Positions 1 through 9,191 are shown, numbered from the stretch's first letter. The stretch is 64,000 nucleotides of DNA from UBA11986 sp031402435 (GCA_031402435.1 JANNSJ010000058.1:186001-250000); one strand, 5' to 3'. Notes: generated by a model from the sequence alone, not told the origin. Translations and numbers: made by a program.

Positions 1-1166
1 TAATACTCAATCAGCCGTTCTTTGTCCACACCGATGCGAACTGCGTCGGCTTCTGCAAGCTTTTCGAGTTCCTCTTCGGTCACCGTGATCTTCTCGACCT
101 CTGTTATACATTGCTTCAGCAATGTCCACTTAGCTTGCCAGATGGCATACTCGCGGCTCTCTTCGCGGAACTTCTTCTCGTCGAAGTTCTTCGGAAGTTT
201 CTTGTCGCGTGCCTTGTTCTTGACATCATCGACAAACGCGTCGAGAAAGGAGTTCACCATCGACTCCGGCACGGGAAACTCGTGCATCTTCACCAATTCC
301 TGTGCGATTGCGTCGTCTACTTTTCGCTCGGCCTGTTCTGACCAATAGCGCTCGATATCCTGGCGCATATTCTGCTTGAATTCCTCCGGCGTGGAGAATT
401 TCTCCGCAGAAATCTTCTTCACCAACTCCGCATCGAATTCCGGAAGGTTGAGCTTCTCGATCTTCTTGACGGCGATGGAAAGGTTGACCGCGTGGGAATG
501 GTCGCCGTGTTTCGATTCAAACGTCGCGCGGTACGTTTCTCCGACGGTAGCGGATTTCAACGCGTCCTTGATTTCCTTTATCAGGGTTGGATCAGACAGG
601 GTGAAGCGCGTGTCCACAGATTTTTTGCCGATGACCGGCGCCCCGGTCTCATCGAGTTCATGGGCATCGGCGATGACGACATGTTCTTCATCGCTGACCG
701 ACTGCACTTCAGTGCTCGTACTATTTGATTGCCTGAGGTGATGGAGTTCGGCGTCGATCTCGGCATCCGCCACCTTGTGAACCGGCCTCTCAACATGGAT
801 GTTCTTGAACTTGCCTAACTCGATTTCCGGTTTCACGTCGTACTGGATTTTGAAGCGGAAATGGTCGCCACGCTTGAAGTCCATATCGACCATTGATGGC
901 GTTCCGAGCGGCGTGATATTCTTCTCGATCATCGCCTTGCGGTAGACTTCGTTCGCCACTTCATCGAGTGCTTCATGTTCAATGGCATCCCCGTACAGTT
1001 TCTTCACGAGGTCCATGGGGGCTTTTCCCTTGCGGAATCCCTTCAGTTCAACTTTTGGTTGGTATTTCTGGTAGGCGGCGGTAAAATGCGGCTGCAACTC
1101 ATCATTCGACACACTGATATCAGCTTCGTGGCGAACTTCGGAGATGGGATTGATGGTAATTTCCAA
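1..1166 (-). CDS. tig: Trigger factor, partial (C-terminus beyond window)
   Basis: Ribosome-associated chaperone that receives nascent chains at the exit tunnel. The minus frame is open from 1166 to the window edge (about 388 residues; E. coli has 432), so only the last part is missing. The start is a TTG at 1166, with AGGAAG (1174-1179) seven bases upstream and no in-frame ATG before it. Residues 43-50 read GFRKGKAP, the ribosome-binding signature of the family. The middle (about 145-240) aligns with the FKBP-type isomerase domain but is degenerate, as in many Bacteroidota. The rest is the helical substrate-binding region. Identification is firm; loss of isomerase activity is inferred. Confidence 0.93.
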   Translation of the reverse strand, partial: MEITINPISEVRHEADISVSNDELQPHFTAAYQKYQPKVELKGFRKGKAPMDLVKKLYGDAIEHEALDEVANEVYRKAMIEKNITPLGTPSMVDMDFKRGDHFRFKIQYDVKPEIELGKFKNIHVERPVHKVADAEIDAELHHLRQSNSTSTEVQSVSDEEHVVIADAHELDETGAPVIGKKSVDTRFTLSDPTLIKEIKDALKSATVGETYRATFESKHGDHSHAVNLSIAVKKIEKLNLPEFDAELVKKISAEKFSTPEEFKQNMRQDIERYWSEQAERKVDDAIAQELVKMHEFPVPESMVNSFLDAFVDDVKNKARDKKLPKNFDEKKFREESREYAIWQAKWTLLKQCITEVEKITVTEEELEKLAEADAVRIGVDKERLIEY

Positions 1167-1196
1167 CGTCTCGCTTCCTTTTTGATGATTGTTGAG

Positions 1197-1246
1197 TGGG
1201 CATAGAGGGATTTGAACCCCCGCGAGCCTCCTCACTAGATCCTAAG
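1197..1246 (-). repeat. 3' fragment of tRNA-Leu (att-like direct repeat)
   Basis: Read on the minus strand, these 50 bases match the intact tRNA-Leu(UAG) at 7148-7229 from the first base of the anticodon loop to the discriminator base, with about 46 of 50 positions identical. The T-stem, T-loop and variable-arm stem are kept. The 5' half is absent: homology stops sharply at the anticodon loop, a common crossover point for tRNA-targeting integrases. Both copies point the same way, so they form direct repeats around 1247-7147. Confidence 0.8.
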
Positions 1247-1701
1247 AATATTGCTAGAGAGGAATATACCATTTCCAATTCAGTTTCAGCAACTTTTCCT
1301 TGTCCAAAATCTGTTTTCGGCGCCAATCAACTGATCGGTGGTAAGATTTTGGTAAGGTTTGTATCCAGCAGTGATGTTCTGCAATTGCTATTGGAAGATT
1401 ATGGTAGGAATATTCTTCATGAATTTCCAGTGGCAGCACCATGTAATAGAGTCATGTTCCCAACCTTCTCTATACACCCCGATCTTGGAATTCTGCTCCT
1501 GTGCCATGTCCCTCGCATCTCAAGGTCACAAACAGCCGCCCTACTCCTCAAGGGGATGAAACCCGCTATGACAGGCAACTGGGGCCGGATCGAACTGTTT
1601 GTCGTGGCTGCCGGCAACGAGGCGGGTATTGACAAGACTGGTTTATTCCTTTACTTTCAATCAGTTGAATAATTGTTCTTGCACCAATCTCTAAACCACT
1701 C
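1247..1701. other. Intergenic stretch without recognisable gene
   Basis: These 455 bases lie between the tRNA fragment and the ECF sigma gene. The open frames here have no recognisable domain, and the longest plus-strand one runs through the tRNA fragment, so I call none. No 5' tRNA half, integrase remnant or convincing promoter was found. Confidence 0.5.
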
Positions 1702-2271
1702 ATGCCCGAACGCCCGCCACTAGACATCACTCTACTGTTGGAAGATTGCATCAACGGGAGAAAAGGGGCCGTTGATAAGCTCCTTCCTCTGGTTTATGGA
1801 GAGCTGAAAAGAATAGCGTCGAAGTATCTACGCGATGAATATCGTCAGCATACATTCCAAACCACTGAGCTGGTTCATGAAGCCTACATGAAACTTATCG
1901 GCGGAGAGAATATCAATTGGCAGAACAGGGCGCATTTTTTTGGGATAGCAGCAAACTCGATGCGCCAGATTCTCGTCGATTATGCCCGAAAGCGCAATTC
2001 TCAGAAAAGGGGAGAAGGTCAAACCATTCTCTCACTCAATGAAGCTTTGGGGATTGCGGTTCAATCAGACGAAGACATACTCGCACTTGATGAAGCTCTG
2101 AAAAAGTTGGAATCATTTGACGCGGGATTAAACAAGATTGTTGAGTTGAGATTCTTTGCGGGACTCAATGTCGAAGAAACGGCAAGTGTACTCGGTAGTT
2201 CTGCTTCTACTGTAAAGCGAGAGTGGAGTTTAGCAAGAGCCTGGTTGTTCCGGGAACTGGGAAAGGAATAG
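1702..2271 (+). CDS. ECF sigma factor (TIGR02999-like)
   Basis: Alternative RNA polymerase sigma factor of 189 residues. The region 2 part carries LLPLVYGELKRIASKYL followed by HTFQTTELVHEAYMKL and RAHFFGIAANSMRQILVDYA, a pattern I recognise from the group often annotated as TIGR02999. Region 4 is a helix-turn-helix (about 125-185) with LNVEETASVLGSSASTVKREW. In Acidobacteria and Planctomycetes this group often sits beside Ser/Thr kinases; here one lies one gene downstream (4439). No anti-sigma factor is adjacent, so control by phosphorylation is possible but inferred. The ATG at 1702 begins the conserved part; no strong ribosome-binding site is visible. Confidence 0.88.
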   Translation: MPERPPLDITLLLEDCINGRKGAVDKLLPLVYGELKRIASKYLRDEYRQHTFQTTELVHEAYMKLIGGENINWQNRAHFFGIAANSMRQILVDYARKRNSQKRGEGQTILSLNEALGIAVQSDEDILALDEALKKLESFDAGLNKIVELRFFAGLNVEETASVLGSSASTVKREWSLARAWLFRELGKE

Positions 2272-2432
2272 GGCGATTCCCACCGAATAATGAATATATG
2301 AGACTTTCCCTGAATAACCCTTTGACGAGAAAGCCCTCCTTACAAAGTGATTTGACCCCGTTTTTCAAATTCTACGCATGTATTTGTAGAACGGTGCTCA
2401 CCAAACTCAAATCATTCATCAAAGGAGGCTTT

Positions 2433-4388
2433 ATGAAAGTGTCAACACGTATTGTATTTATTGCCTGTTCCCTTTTCGTTCAATCATTGACAGCTACGTC
2501 GCAGTTTCTTCAGGAAAGGAAACTCATTGGCGGGCCTGCCGTCGGGTCGGCTGTATATCAAGGTTATTCAGTTTCACTTTCAGCCGATGGGAATACAGCG
2601 ATGATGGGTGGGATAGGTGACAATGCGAATGCCGGCGCAGCATTTGTATTCACCCGAAGCAGTTCCAGTGGCGCGTGGGTTCAGCAAGGAAATAAACTTG
2701 TCGGCACAGGCGCTGTTGGGAGCGCAAGCCAGGGCTTTGCTGTCGCCCTTTCTGCCGATGGGAATACGGCTATCGTGGGTGGATTGGGTGACAATACTTT
2801 CGCCGGCGCAGCGTGGGTCTTTACCAGAAGCGGCGGCTCATGGAGTCAACAAGGAAACAAGCTCGTCGGTACAGGAGCAACCGGTGTGGCACAACAAGGG
2901 AATGCTGTTGCACTCTCAGCCGATGGGAATACGGCCATCATCGGTGGATATCGTGACAACACTTTTGCAGGTGCAGCATGGGTTTTTACGCGAAGCGGCA
3001 GCGTCTGGAGTCAGCAAGGGAACAAACTTGTCGCCACAGATGCCGTCGGGTTCGCGAGGCAAGGGATTTCTGTTGACCTTTCATCTGATGGCAATACCGC
3101 TATCGTTGGCGGGCATACGGACAATGCAAACGCGGGAGCAGCGTGGATATATACGCGTATTGGCGGATCGTGGTCACTGCAACGTAAGCTCGTTGGCACA
3201 GGCGCTGTAGGGAGTGCACGACAGGGTCGCTCGGTTGCCCTTTCAGACGACGGGAATACTGCTCTCGTTGGTGGATATGAAGACGATGCTTCGGCGGGTG
3301 CTGTTTGGGTATTCACGCGAAGTGGCGGCGTGTGGGCTCAGCAAGGAAACAAATTTCGCGGCACAGGCGCTGTCGGAAATGCAAGTCAAGGGCTTGCTGT
3401 CTCTCTTTCAGGCGATGGCAATACTGCTCTCGTTGGCGGCATTGATGACAACGCCTTCGCGGGCGCAGCGTGGATATTCACGCGCAGTGGCGGTGTGTGG
3501 TCTCAGTTAGGAAACAAACTCTTCGGCTCGGGCGCTGTCGGGAATGCAAACCAAGGCGGTGCTGTTGCCATTTCATCGAGCGGGAATAGGGTTATCGTTG
3601 GTGGGATAGCTGACAATGCTAACTTTGGTGCTGCCTGGGTGTATTCGCGTGACGGCTCAACGTTCTCACGCACCAATCTGAACAAGTTTATTTTTGATAA
3701 TCAACTCGTGTTTGATACGATTCAAGTTTCATCGAATTCCCCACTCGCCACAATTGTTCGCGATGTGGATGTGTCCGTTATTATCACTCATCCGAACGTC
3801 AGCGATTTGGAAATCTCTCTTGTGCATCTCGGCGTTACAGATACACTGGTCTACCAAGTGGGAGGAACCGGCGATAACTTTTCCGGGACAGTGCTTGATG
3901 ATTCTGCAGTAACACCGATTGCAAACGGTGTAGCCCCATTTAGCGGTCGCTACATACCAACCAGACCGTTGGCTCAATTCAATTCGCTCGACGCTGCGGG
4001 TTCGTGGATCCTCCGTGTGTTTGATCGAGCAACAGGAAATACTGGAACGCTGAGCGGATGGTCTCTTACACTTGGCACTTCTGCCGGTCCGACATCTGTT
4101 GACCGGATTTCTCACGAAACGCCGGAGGGGTTTGTGTTAAAGCAGAACTATCCGAACCCTTTTAACCCGTCAACAACAATTAGTTTCTCGATTCCGCGTT
4201 CTGCGGCAGTGTCTCTAAAGGTGTTCGACCTTCTTGGCAAAGAAGTTGCGACGCTCGTACGCGAGGAGTTGAAGTCTGGAAGCTACGAAACAACCTTCGA
4301 GGGCAATGGGCTGTCGAGCGGCATGTATTTCTATCGTCTCGAAGCTGGCGGATTTGTTCAGACGAAAAAGCTTGTATTGCAGAAGTGA
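2433..4388 (+). CDS. Secreted FG-GAP-like propeller protein with P domain and T9SS sorting domain
   Basis: Predicted surface or released protein of 651 residues. The start is the ATG at 2433, preceded by AAAGGAGG (2421-2428) and followed by a signal peptide (1-24); the open frame extends upstream to 2223 but overlaps the sigma gene. Residues 30-415 hold seven repeats of about 55 residues built on LSADGNTAIVGG and AGAAWVFTRSGG, resembling FG-GAP blades, which fits one seven-bladed propeller. Residues about 435-550 look like a proprotein-convertase P domain. The C-terminus is a T9SS type A domain (NYPNPFNPSTTI to VLQK). It lies between the sigma factor and the kinase and may be their target. 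Ligand unknown. Confidence 0.85.
   Translation: MKVSTRIVFIACSLFVQSLTATSQFLQERKLIGGPAVGSAVYQGYSVSLSADGNTAMMGGIGDNANAGAAFVFTRSSSSGAWVQQGNKLVGTGAVGSASQGFAVALSADGNTAIVGGLGDNTFAGAAWVFTRSGGSWSQQGNKLVGTGATGVAQQGNAVALSADGNTAIIGGYRDNTFAGAAWVFTRSGSVWSQQGNKLVATDAVGFARQGISVDLSSDGNTAIVGGHTDNANAGAAWIYTRIGGSWSLQRKLVGTGAVGSARQGRSVALSDDGNTALVGGYEDDASAGAVWVFTRSGGVWAQQGNKFRGTGAVGNASQGLAVSLSGDGNTALVGGIDDNAFAGAAWIFTRSGGVWSQLGNKLFGSGAVGNANQGGAVAISSSGNRVIVGGIADNANFGAAWVYSRDGSTFSRTNLNKFIFDNQLVFDTIQVSSNSPLATIVRDVDVSVIITHPNVSDLEISLVHLGVTDTLVYQVGGTGDNFSGTVLDDSAVTPIANGVAPFSGRYIPTRPLAQFNSLDAAGSWILRVFDRATGNTGTLSGWSLTLGTSAGPTSVDRISHETPEGFVLKQNYPNPFNPSTTISFSIPRSAAVSLKVFDLLGKEVATLVREELKSGSYETTFEGNGLSSGMYFYRLEAGGFVQTKKLVLQK
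2520..3677 (+). repeat. Seven tandem ~165-bp coding repeats
   Basis: Seven in-frame units of about 165 bases encode the propeller blades. Neighbouring units share long near-identical stretches at DNA level (for example around GCCGATGGGAATACGGC), so they could recombine and change blade number. Confidence 0.8.
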
Positions 4389-4438
4389 TTAATCGTGTAG
4401 CGCAAATGCAGTTTCTTATCATTCTCGATTGAGCGACA

Positions 4439-7006
4439 ATGGATGAACGAACCTGGTCTGATGTAAAGACGATATTCTTTCACGCAGTTGATTTAGGGCC
4501 CGGCGAGAGGGAAGAGTACCTGAAGGAACATTGCAAAGGTGCCGCGTTGCAACAGGAACTCCATTCCCTCCTTGCCGCGCACGATAAGTCCGAGAAGTTT
4601 CTCGAAGGTTCAAGCATTCCCACCAGCTCGGCAACTGACAATCACAATGTCTTCGTCGGCAAGATGTTTGGCAAGTATACGATTGAAAAACTCATCGCCA
4701 GGGGCGGCATGGGGCTGGTGTATCTTGCTTTCCGTGATGATGCAGTGAAGCAGAAGGCTGCGGTAAAAATAATCAACCCGGGGCTTGCTTCCGGCATTGT
4801 GATAAAGAGGTTTCAGAATGAACGGCAGACGCTCGCCAATCTCAATCATCCGAATATATCGCGTCTGCTTGACGGTGGAATCACAGAAGATGGCATCCAG
4901 TTCTTCGTGATGGAATACATCGATGGTATTCCCATCGATGAGTACTGTGACAATAACAAACTCAACATCAGGGAGCGGCTGAGACTCTTTCTGAAAGCTG
5001 CTTCGGTCGTTCAGTTTGCACATCACAACCTCGTCGTTCATCGAGACCTCAAGCCGCGCAATATTCTTATCACGAAGGACGGAGAACCAAAACTCCTCGA
5101 TTTCGGAATCGCCAAGATCTTGACCCCCGAAGGTGAGCAGCAGGAAACATTAACCCAGAAGGGAACATGGAATCTTACTCCTGAGTTTGCAAGTCCTGAA
5201 CAGGTCAAGGGAGAAGCAATCACTACCGCAAGTGATGTGTATTCTCTTGGTATAGTTCTCTACAGGCTTTTGACCGGACATACTCCGTATAGAATAACAA
5301 GCCCGCTGCATTCCGATATTCGAGCGATCGTCACGGAAACAGAACCCCGCAAGCCCAGCGAAATCATCTTTCAGCCAATCGAATCAGAAGGCGGCGATAC
5401 CGTTACAATCAATCCTGAATCAGTGGCAATGGCAAGAGAAGACAGTATCGGGAAACTTCAAAAGACTCTGGCTGGTGAGCTTGATACCATTGTTGCGATG
5501 GCAATCCGAAAGGAACCCGAAAGGAGATATCCCTCAGTTGATCACTTCGCTGAAGATATCAGAAGATATTTGGACAACAAGCCCGTGTATGCGCACAAGG
5601 ATACGTTCGGATATAGAAGCAGGAAATTCATAAGGAGGAACAAGACTGCTGCAGGATTCATCTCGACAATATCGCTGGCAGTCCTGTTGGGCATAGCTGG
5701 AATCGTCTGGCAATCTCAACTGACTGCACGGGAAAGAGACATCGCAAAGCTTGAAGCGGAAAAGGCAAACAGGATAAAATCTCTGTTGCTGGAAATGATC
5801 TCGTCTCCCGATCCGAGAAAGGACGGCCGCAAAGTCACGGTGATGGATGTTCTTCACGGAGCCTCGCATCGTATGTCGGTTGAATTGGCCGGTCAGCCAC
5901 AGATTGAAACCGAGATGCGGTCAATGCTCGGGAATACGTATCAAAACCTTGGCATCTATGATTCAGCCGAGACTGAATTCTTCAAAGCCCATGAACTGAC
6001 AAAGAAACTTTTTGGTGAACGTAGCAAAGAGACAGCGATGAGTCTCCAGTCTCTCGGGCTTGTGTACCAATACCGGGGCGATTTGGAAAAGACAGAACAA
6101 TACTTCAAGCAGTCCCTTGAGATGATGAAATCAGTAGAAACAAAACCCTCATTCGAAACTGCACTTATGCTGGATGCATACGGCACACTCATGTCTGAAA
6201 AGGGGGACTATAAAAAAGCGGAAGAACTCACCATGGAAGCCTTAAAGATTGGCGAGGCAATACGAGGGGCTGACGATCCGAAGGTTGCGGAGTTCAAGAA
6301 CAACCTGGCAACCTCGTACAACTATCTGAAAAAACCGGATAAAGCTGACTCGTTGTACAGAGAAAGCCTGCAGGTGTTTCGAAAGCACTACGGCAACTCA
6401 CATTTGCTGGTTTCGAGCAGCCTGAACAATCTCGCGTTCATTAACATTTTCAAAAAGGATCATTCAGGTGCTTTGCCTCTGCTTGTGGAATCGTTGAATA
6501 TCAAACGGGCAATTCTCGGTGAAGACCACCCCGATCTTATTCTCGCATATTCGAATGTCGGCAGTACATACTTTAACATTCACCAGTACGAAAAAGCCGG
6601 AGAATTCATGAAGGCTTCCGTTGATGTCGGTCTCAAGAATTATGATGAAGACAATATCAGCCTGAGTCGCTCATACATGTGGTACGGGAGAATCTTCGAT
6701 GCAAGGGGAGGGCTTGACAGTGCAATTTTCTTTTTGAGGAAGGCGTATCACATTCGAAAGAGAGAACTGGGTGCTAACAATAACATAACGCTGGCAACGC
6801 AGAATCAATTGGGCAAGAGCCTTCTCCACAAACGAGATTTTGTTGATGCTGAAAAACACCTGCTTGAGAGTTACAAAGGGTTTAGTGATGTTGCAGGAAA
6901 GGATGATGACTCCACCCAGAAGGCTCTCATCGCATTGGTTGATCTTTACAAAGCGTGGAGGAAAAAGGACAAAGAAGATTACTATGCTGCGTTGATTCAG
7001 AAGTAA
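4439..7006 (+). CDS. Membrane Ser/Thr protein kinase with TPR sensor region
   Basis: Hanks-type kinase of 855 residues. The kinase domain spans about 78-375: glycine loop RGGMGLVY near 87, catalytic VHRDLKPRNIL near 199, DFGIAK near 220 and the SPEQ/DVYSLGIVLYRLLTG segment, so all key residues are present. One membrane segment follows at about 402-424 (ISLAVLLGIAGIVW). The rest (about 470-850) is a series of TPR units with the NLA.SY.Y....A pattern, a likely protein-binding region outside the membrane. Residues 1-75 resemble the N-terminal segment common in Acidobacteria/Planctomycetes TPR kinases. Its place after an ECF sigma gene suggests joint signalling; partners are unknown. Confidence 0.92.
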   Translation: MDERTWSDVKTIFFHAVDLGPGEREEYLKEHCKGAALQQELHSLLAAHDKSEKFLEGSSIPTSSATDNHNVFVGKMFGKYTIEKLIARGGMGLVYLAFRDDAVKQKAAVKIINPGLASGIVIKRFQNERQTLANLNHPNISRLLDGGITEDGIQFFVMEYIDGIPIDEYCDNNKLNIRERLRLFLKAASVVQFAHHNLVVHRDLKPRNILITKDGEPKLLDFGIAKILTPEGEQQETLTQKGTWNLTPEFASPEQVKGEAITTASDVYSLGIVLYRLLTGHTPYRITSPLHSDIRAIVTETEPRKPSEIIFQPIESEGGDTVTINPESVAMAREDSIGKLQKTLAGELDTIVAMAIRKEPERRYPSVDHFAEDIRRYLDNKPVYAHKDTFGYRSRKFIRRNKTAAGFISTISLAVLLGIAGIVWQSQLTARERDIAKLEAEKANRIKSLLLEMISSPDPRKDGRKVTVMDVLHGASHRMSVELAGQPQIETEMRSMLGNTYQNLGIYDSAETEFFKAHELTKKLFGERSKETAMSLQSLGLVYQYRGDLEKTEQYFKQSLEMMKSVETKPSFETALMLDAYGTLMSEKGDYKKAEELTMEALKIGEAIRGADDPKVAEFKNNLATSYNYLKKPDKADSLYRESLQVFRKHYGNSHLLVSSSLNNLAFINIFKKDHSGALPLLVESLNIKRAILGEDHPDLILAYSNVGSTYFNIHQYEKAGEFMKASVDVGLKNYDEDNISLSRSYMWYGRIFDARGGLDSAIFFLRKAYHIRKRELGANNNITLATQNQLGKSLLHKRDFVDAEKHLLESYKGFSDVAGKDDDSTQKALIALVDLYKAWRKKDKEDYYAALIQK

Positions 7007-7147
7007 TCTGGACGTGGATTTGCAAACGTGCAGCAACAGCAACTTGACTGAAAGAGGAGTGCGGTGGAGGGGCTCAATATTGCCGGGAACGATTGTATGA
7101 ATAGGTAAGATTCGGGGAACCCGGGAAAATGATACAGAAAACCTAAG

Positions 7148-7229
7148 TGGGCATAGAGGGACTTGAACCCCCACGAGTTTCCTCACTAGATCCTAAGTCT
7201 AGCGCGTCTGCCAATTTCGCCATATGCCC
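7148..7229 (-). tRNA. tRNA-Leu (anticodon UAG)
   Basis: Folds fully on the minus strand: acceptor GGGCATA/TATGCCC, three-pair D stem GCG/CGC, anticodon stem CTAGA/TCTAG with loop CTTAGGA (anticodon TAG), a long variable arm with GAG/CTC as expected for leucine, and a T arm with TTCAAGT. Length is 82 bases with discriminator A; CCA is not encoded. The 3' part from the anticodon loop onward recurs at 1197-1246. Confidence 0.97.
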
Positions 7230-7315
7230 ATGACAGTGCTGCTGTGGGGTGAAAAAGATAACCAATTTTTGAGGGAACTTCAAGGAAGGTTCAGAGGAGA
7301 ACCGGGTGCTTGTGG

Positions 7316-9052
7316 CTACTTGAGTGGCAGCGTCAGTCGTATTGTGGTGCCGACATTTTCAACCGACTCTATCTCGATTTGACCACCATGGTCGTCGATA
7401 ATTTTCTTCACGATCGCGAGACCAAGTCCTGTGCCGTGCCGTTTTCCATGGGTGAAAAATGGTTCGAACACTCTTGCCTTGATGGAATCCGGAATTCCTT
7501 TCCCGGTATCGGTGATACTAATCTGAATACCATTACCACTCTGTTCCGTGCGGATGGTAAGTGTTCCGCCATCGGGCATCGCATCGGCTGCATTGCCGGC
7601 GAGATTGTAGAGCACGCGCTCCATTTTTGCCAGGTCAAGTGTACACATGCCCGTGTACTGAAAATCCCGGACGATGGCGATGCGTTTTTCCCGGAAGTCT
7701 GCCTCAATGAACTTCAATGACGCATCGATAATGTCAATCAATTTGACGGATTCGATAGTCATCTCACTCACTCCGCGGGAGTAATCGAGAATCTCCTGCG
7801 TCATCTTCACAAACCGATCCACCTGGTGCATCATCTCATCTGCATATTGAGATACTTCGGCGTCCGGGACCTTGCGTTTGATAAGCTGGGCATACAAACG
7901 CACGATGCTCATCGGGTTTTTGATATCATGGATGATGGTTCCCGCCATGCGACCGACCATGGAGAGTTGTTCACTCTTCATCATTTCCTGTGCAAGGCGT
8001 GCATTCTCCAGCGCAATGGAGGCATGGATTGACAGTGCGTCGATGAAGGATGCATCGTCAGCAGTGAACGCCCCCTGTTTCTTGTTGAGGAATTGAAATA
8101 CGCCGACAATCTCATTCTCTTTGTTCTTGAGCGGCATGCAGAGCACATTGTGAGTATGGTATCCGCTTTTTTTGTCAATTTCCGGGTTGAACCTGGGGTC
8201 GCCATAAGCGTCAGGGATGTTCACGGTCTCGCCGGTCTTTGCAACATACCCAGCGAGGCCCTTGCCAACGGGCAAGCGGATTTCCGTTATGTCTTTTCCC
8301 TGGGCGGCCTTGGCCCAAAGTTCTCCTCGTTCTTTGTCGAGAAGATAAAGCGTCCCCCGCTCCGCCTGAATGCTGTTCGACGCCGCGTTGAGAATAAGCA
8401 CCAGCAACTTGTCAATGTCGATCGTGGAATTGACGATCTTGCTCGCTTCGATGAGCAGGCTCAGGCGGTCGAGCTTGGCTTTCGAGGAGATGACATTCCG
8501 CTCCAGTTCGCTGACAAATGTCTGGTCAATTGTGCGGAGACGAAGGGCGAGGTTCTTCAGCAGGTTGAACGTGAAAGCGTCACTCTCCGCGATGAGTGAT
8601 CGAAATTCACTGGAACTGAAGAACACGATGGTGCAGGGATCCACTGCTTCGGCGCGAGCCGACCGGGAGAGTCCGTCCAATATGGAAAGCTCCCCAAAAA
8701 AATCCCCCTCGTGCAGCACTGCAAGGAGCGATTCAATACCGTATTTGGTATATTTCTTTATGCGAACCCGGCCGCCGAGAAGCAGGTACAGGTAGCGTCC
8801 CTTGGTCGACTCGTCGAAGATAATGTCACCGGCTTTGTATTGGCGCACCACAAGTTTGGGGATGATGGACTTCAAACTTTTCGGGTTGACGCCGGAGAAG
8901 AGTACGTTCCGCTTGATTGCCTGAAGGGTGTTGCCGTTCGGTTGTATAAGGCGCCGGGATGGCTTGGTTGGTGGTTTTCGTACCGGAGATGACCGTTTTG
9001 CAGCGGATCGTTTTCGCTTGGCGATTGCGTTGCCGCTTTTTTTCTTCTTCAT
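7316..9052 (-). CDS. Soluble histidine kinase: cNMP-binding, GAF, HisKA, HATPase
   Basis: Cytoplasmic sensor kinase of 578 residues from the ATG at 9052; the frame continues to a GTG at 9169, but that extension is not domain-like and reaches close to the divergent gene. A basic tail (about 1-40) precedes a cyclic-nucleotide-binding domain with the GDFFGELSILDG motif, then a GAF domain (SIQAERGTLYLLD, LCMPLKNKENEIVGVFQF), HisKA with phospho-acceptor His375 in IHDIKNPMS, and HATPase with NAADAMP, DTGKGIP and GTGLGLAIVKK. No membrane segment and no receiver domain are seen, and no regulator gene is adjacent. It should sense a cytoplasmic small molecule; the ligand is unknown. Confidence 0.92.
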   Translation of the reverse strand: MKKKKSGNAIAKRKRSAAKRSSPVRKPPTKPSRRLIQPNGNTLQAIKRNVLFSGVNPKSLKSIIPKLVVRQYKAGDIIFDESTKGRYLYLLLGGRVRIKKYTKYGIESLLAVLHEGDFFGELSILDGLSRSARAEAVDPCTIVFFSSSEFRSLIAESDAFTFNLLKNLALRLRTIDQTFVSELERNVISSKAKLDRLSLLIEASKIVNSTIDIDKLLVLILNAASNSIQAERGTLYLLDKERGELWAKAAQGKDITEIRLPVGKGLAGYVAKTGETVNIPDAYGDPRFNPEIDKKSGYHTHNVLCMPLKNKENEIVGVFQFLNKKQGAFTADDASFIDALSIHASIALENARLAQEMMKSEQLSMVGRMAGTIIHDIKNPMSIVRLYAQLIKRKVPDAEVSQYADEMMHQVDRFVKMTQEILDYSRGVSEMTIESVKLIDIIDASLKFIEADFREKRIAIVRDFQYTGMCTLDLAKMERVLYNLAGNAADAMPDGGTLTIRTEQSGNGIQISITDTGKGIPDSIKARVFEPFFTHGKRHGTGLGLAIVKKIIDDHGGQIEIESVENVGTTIRLTLPLK

Positions 9053-9149
9053 AACAAGTAATGCGCGTTCGTTGGTACACCAGCATTTGCCCGGATCATC
9101 AACCGCGGTTCTTCGGTGATGTCGGCGCAACAAGTACATTGCATTTGCG

Positions 9150-9158
9150 TGATATAAT
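9150..9158 (+). promoter_or_regulatory. Candidate extended -10 promoter for the ABC exporter
   Basis: TGATATAAT combines a perfect TATAAT (9153-9158) with the TG of an extended -10 element, 33 bases before the ATG at 9192, in the divergent gap. No good -35 box is seen, as is common with extended -10 promoters. Confidence 0.4.
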
Positions 9159-9191
9159 AGGTAAATCACTTTCCAGAGTCAACCAGACCAG

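Noticed and set aside
1196..1672. Plus-strand open frame of 158 codons
   Set aside because: It begins in the antisense of the tRNA-Leu fragment, has no ribosome-binding site or recognisable domain, and low-complexity chance reading is more likely.
1197..1700. Group I intron in a split tRNA-Leu, with the fragment as 3' exon
   Set aside because: The break does fall at the anticodon loop, but no matching 5' tRNA half was found in the next 450 bases and no intron core was recognised.
2520..3677. CRISPR-like or intergenic tandem repeat
   Set aside because: The repeats are in-frame coding units of a propeller protein, about 165 bp long with no spacer pattern.
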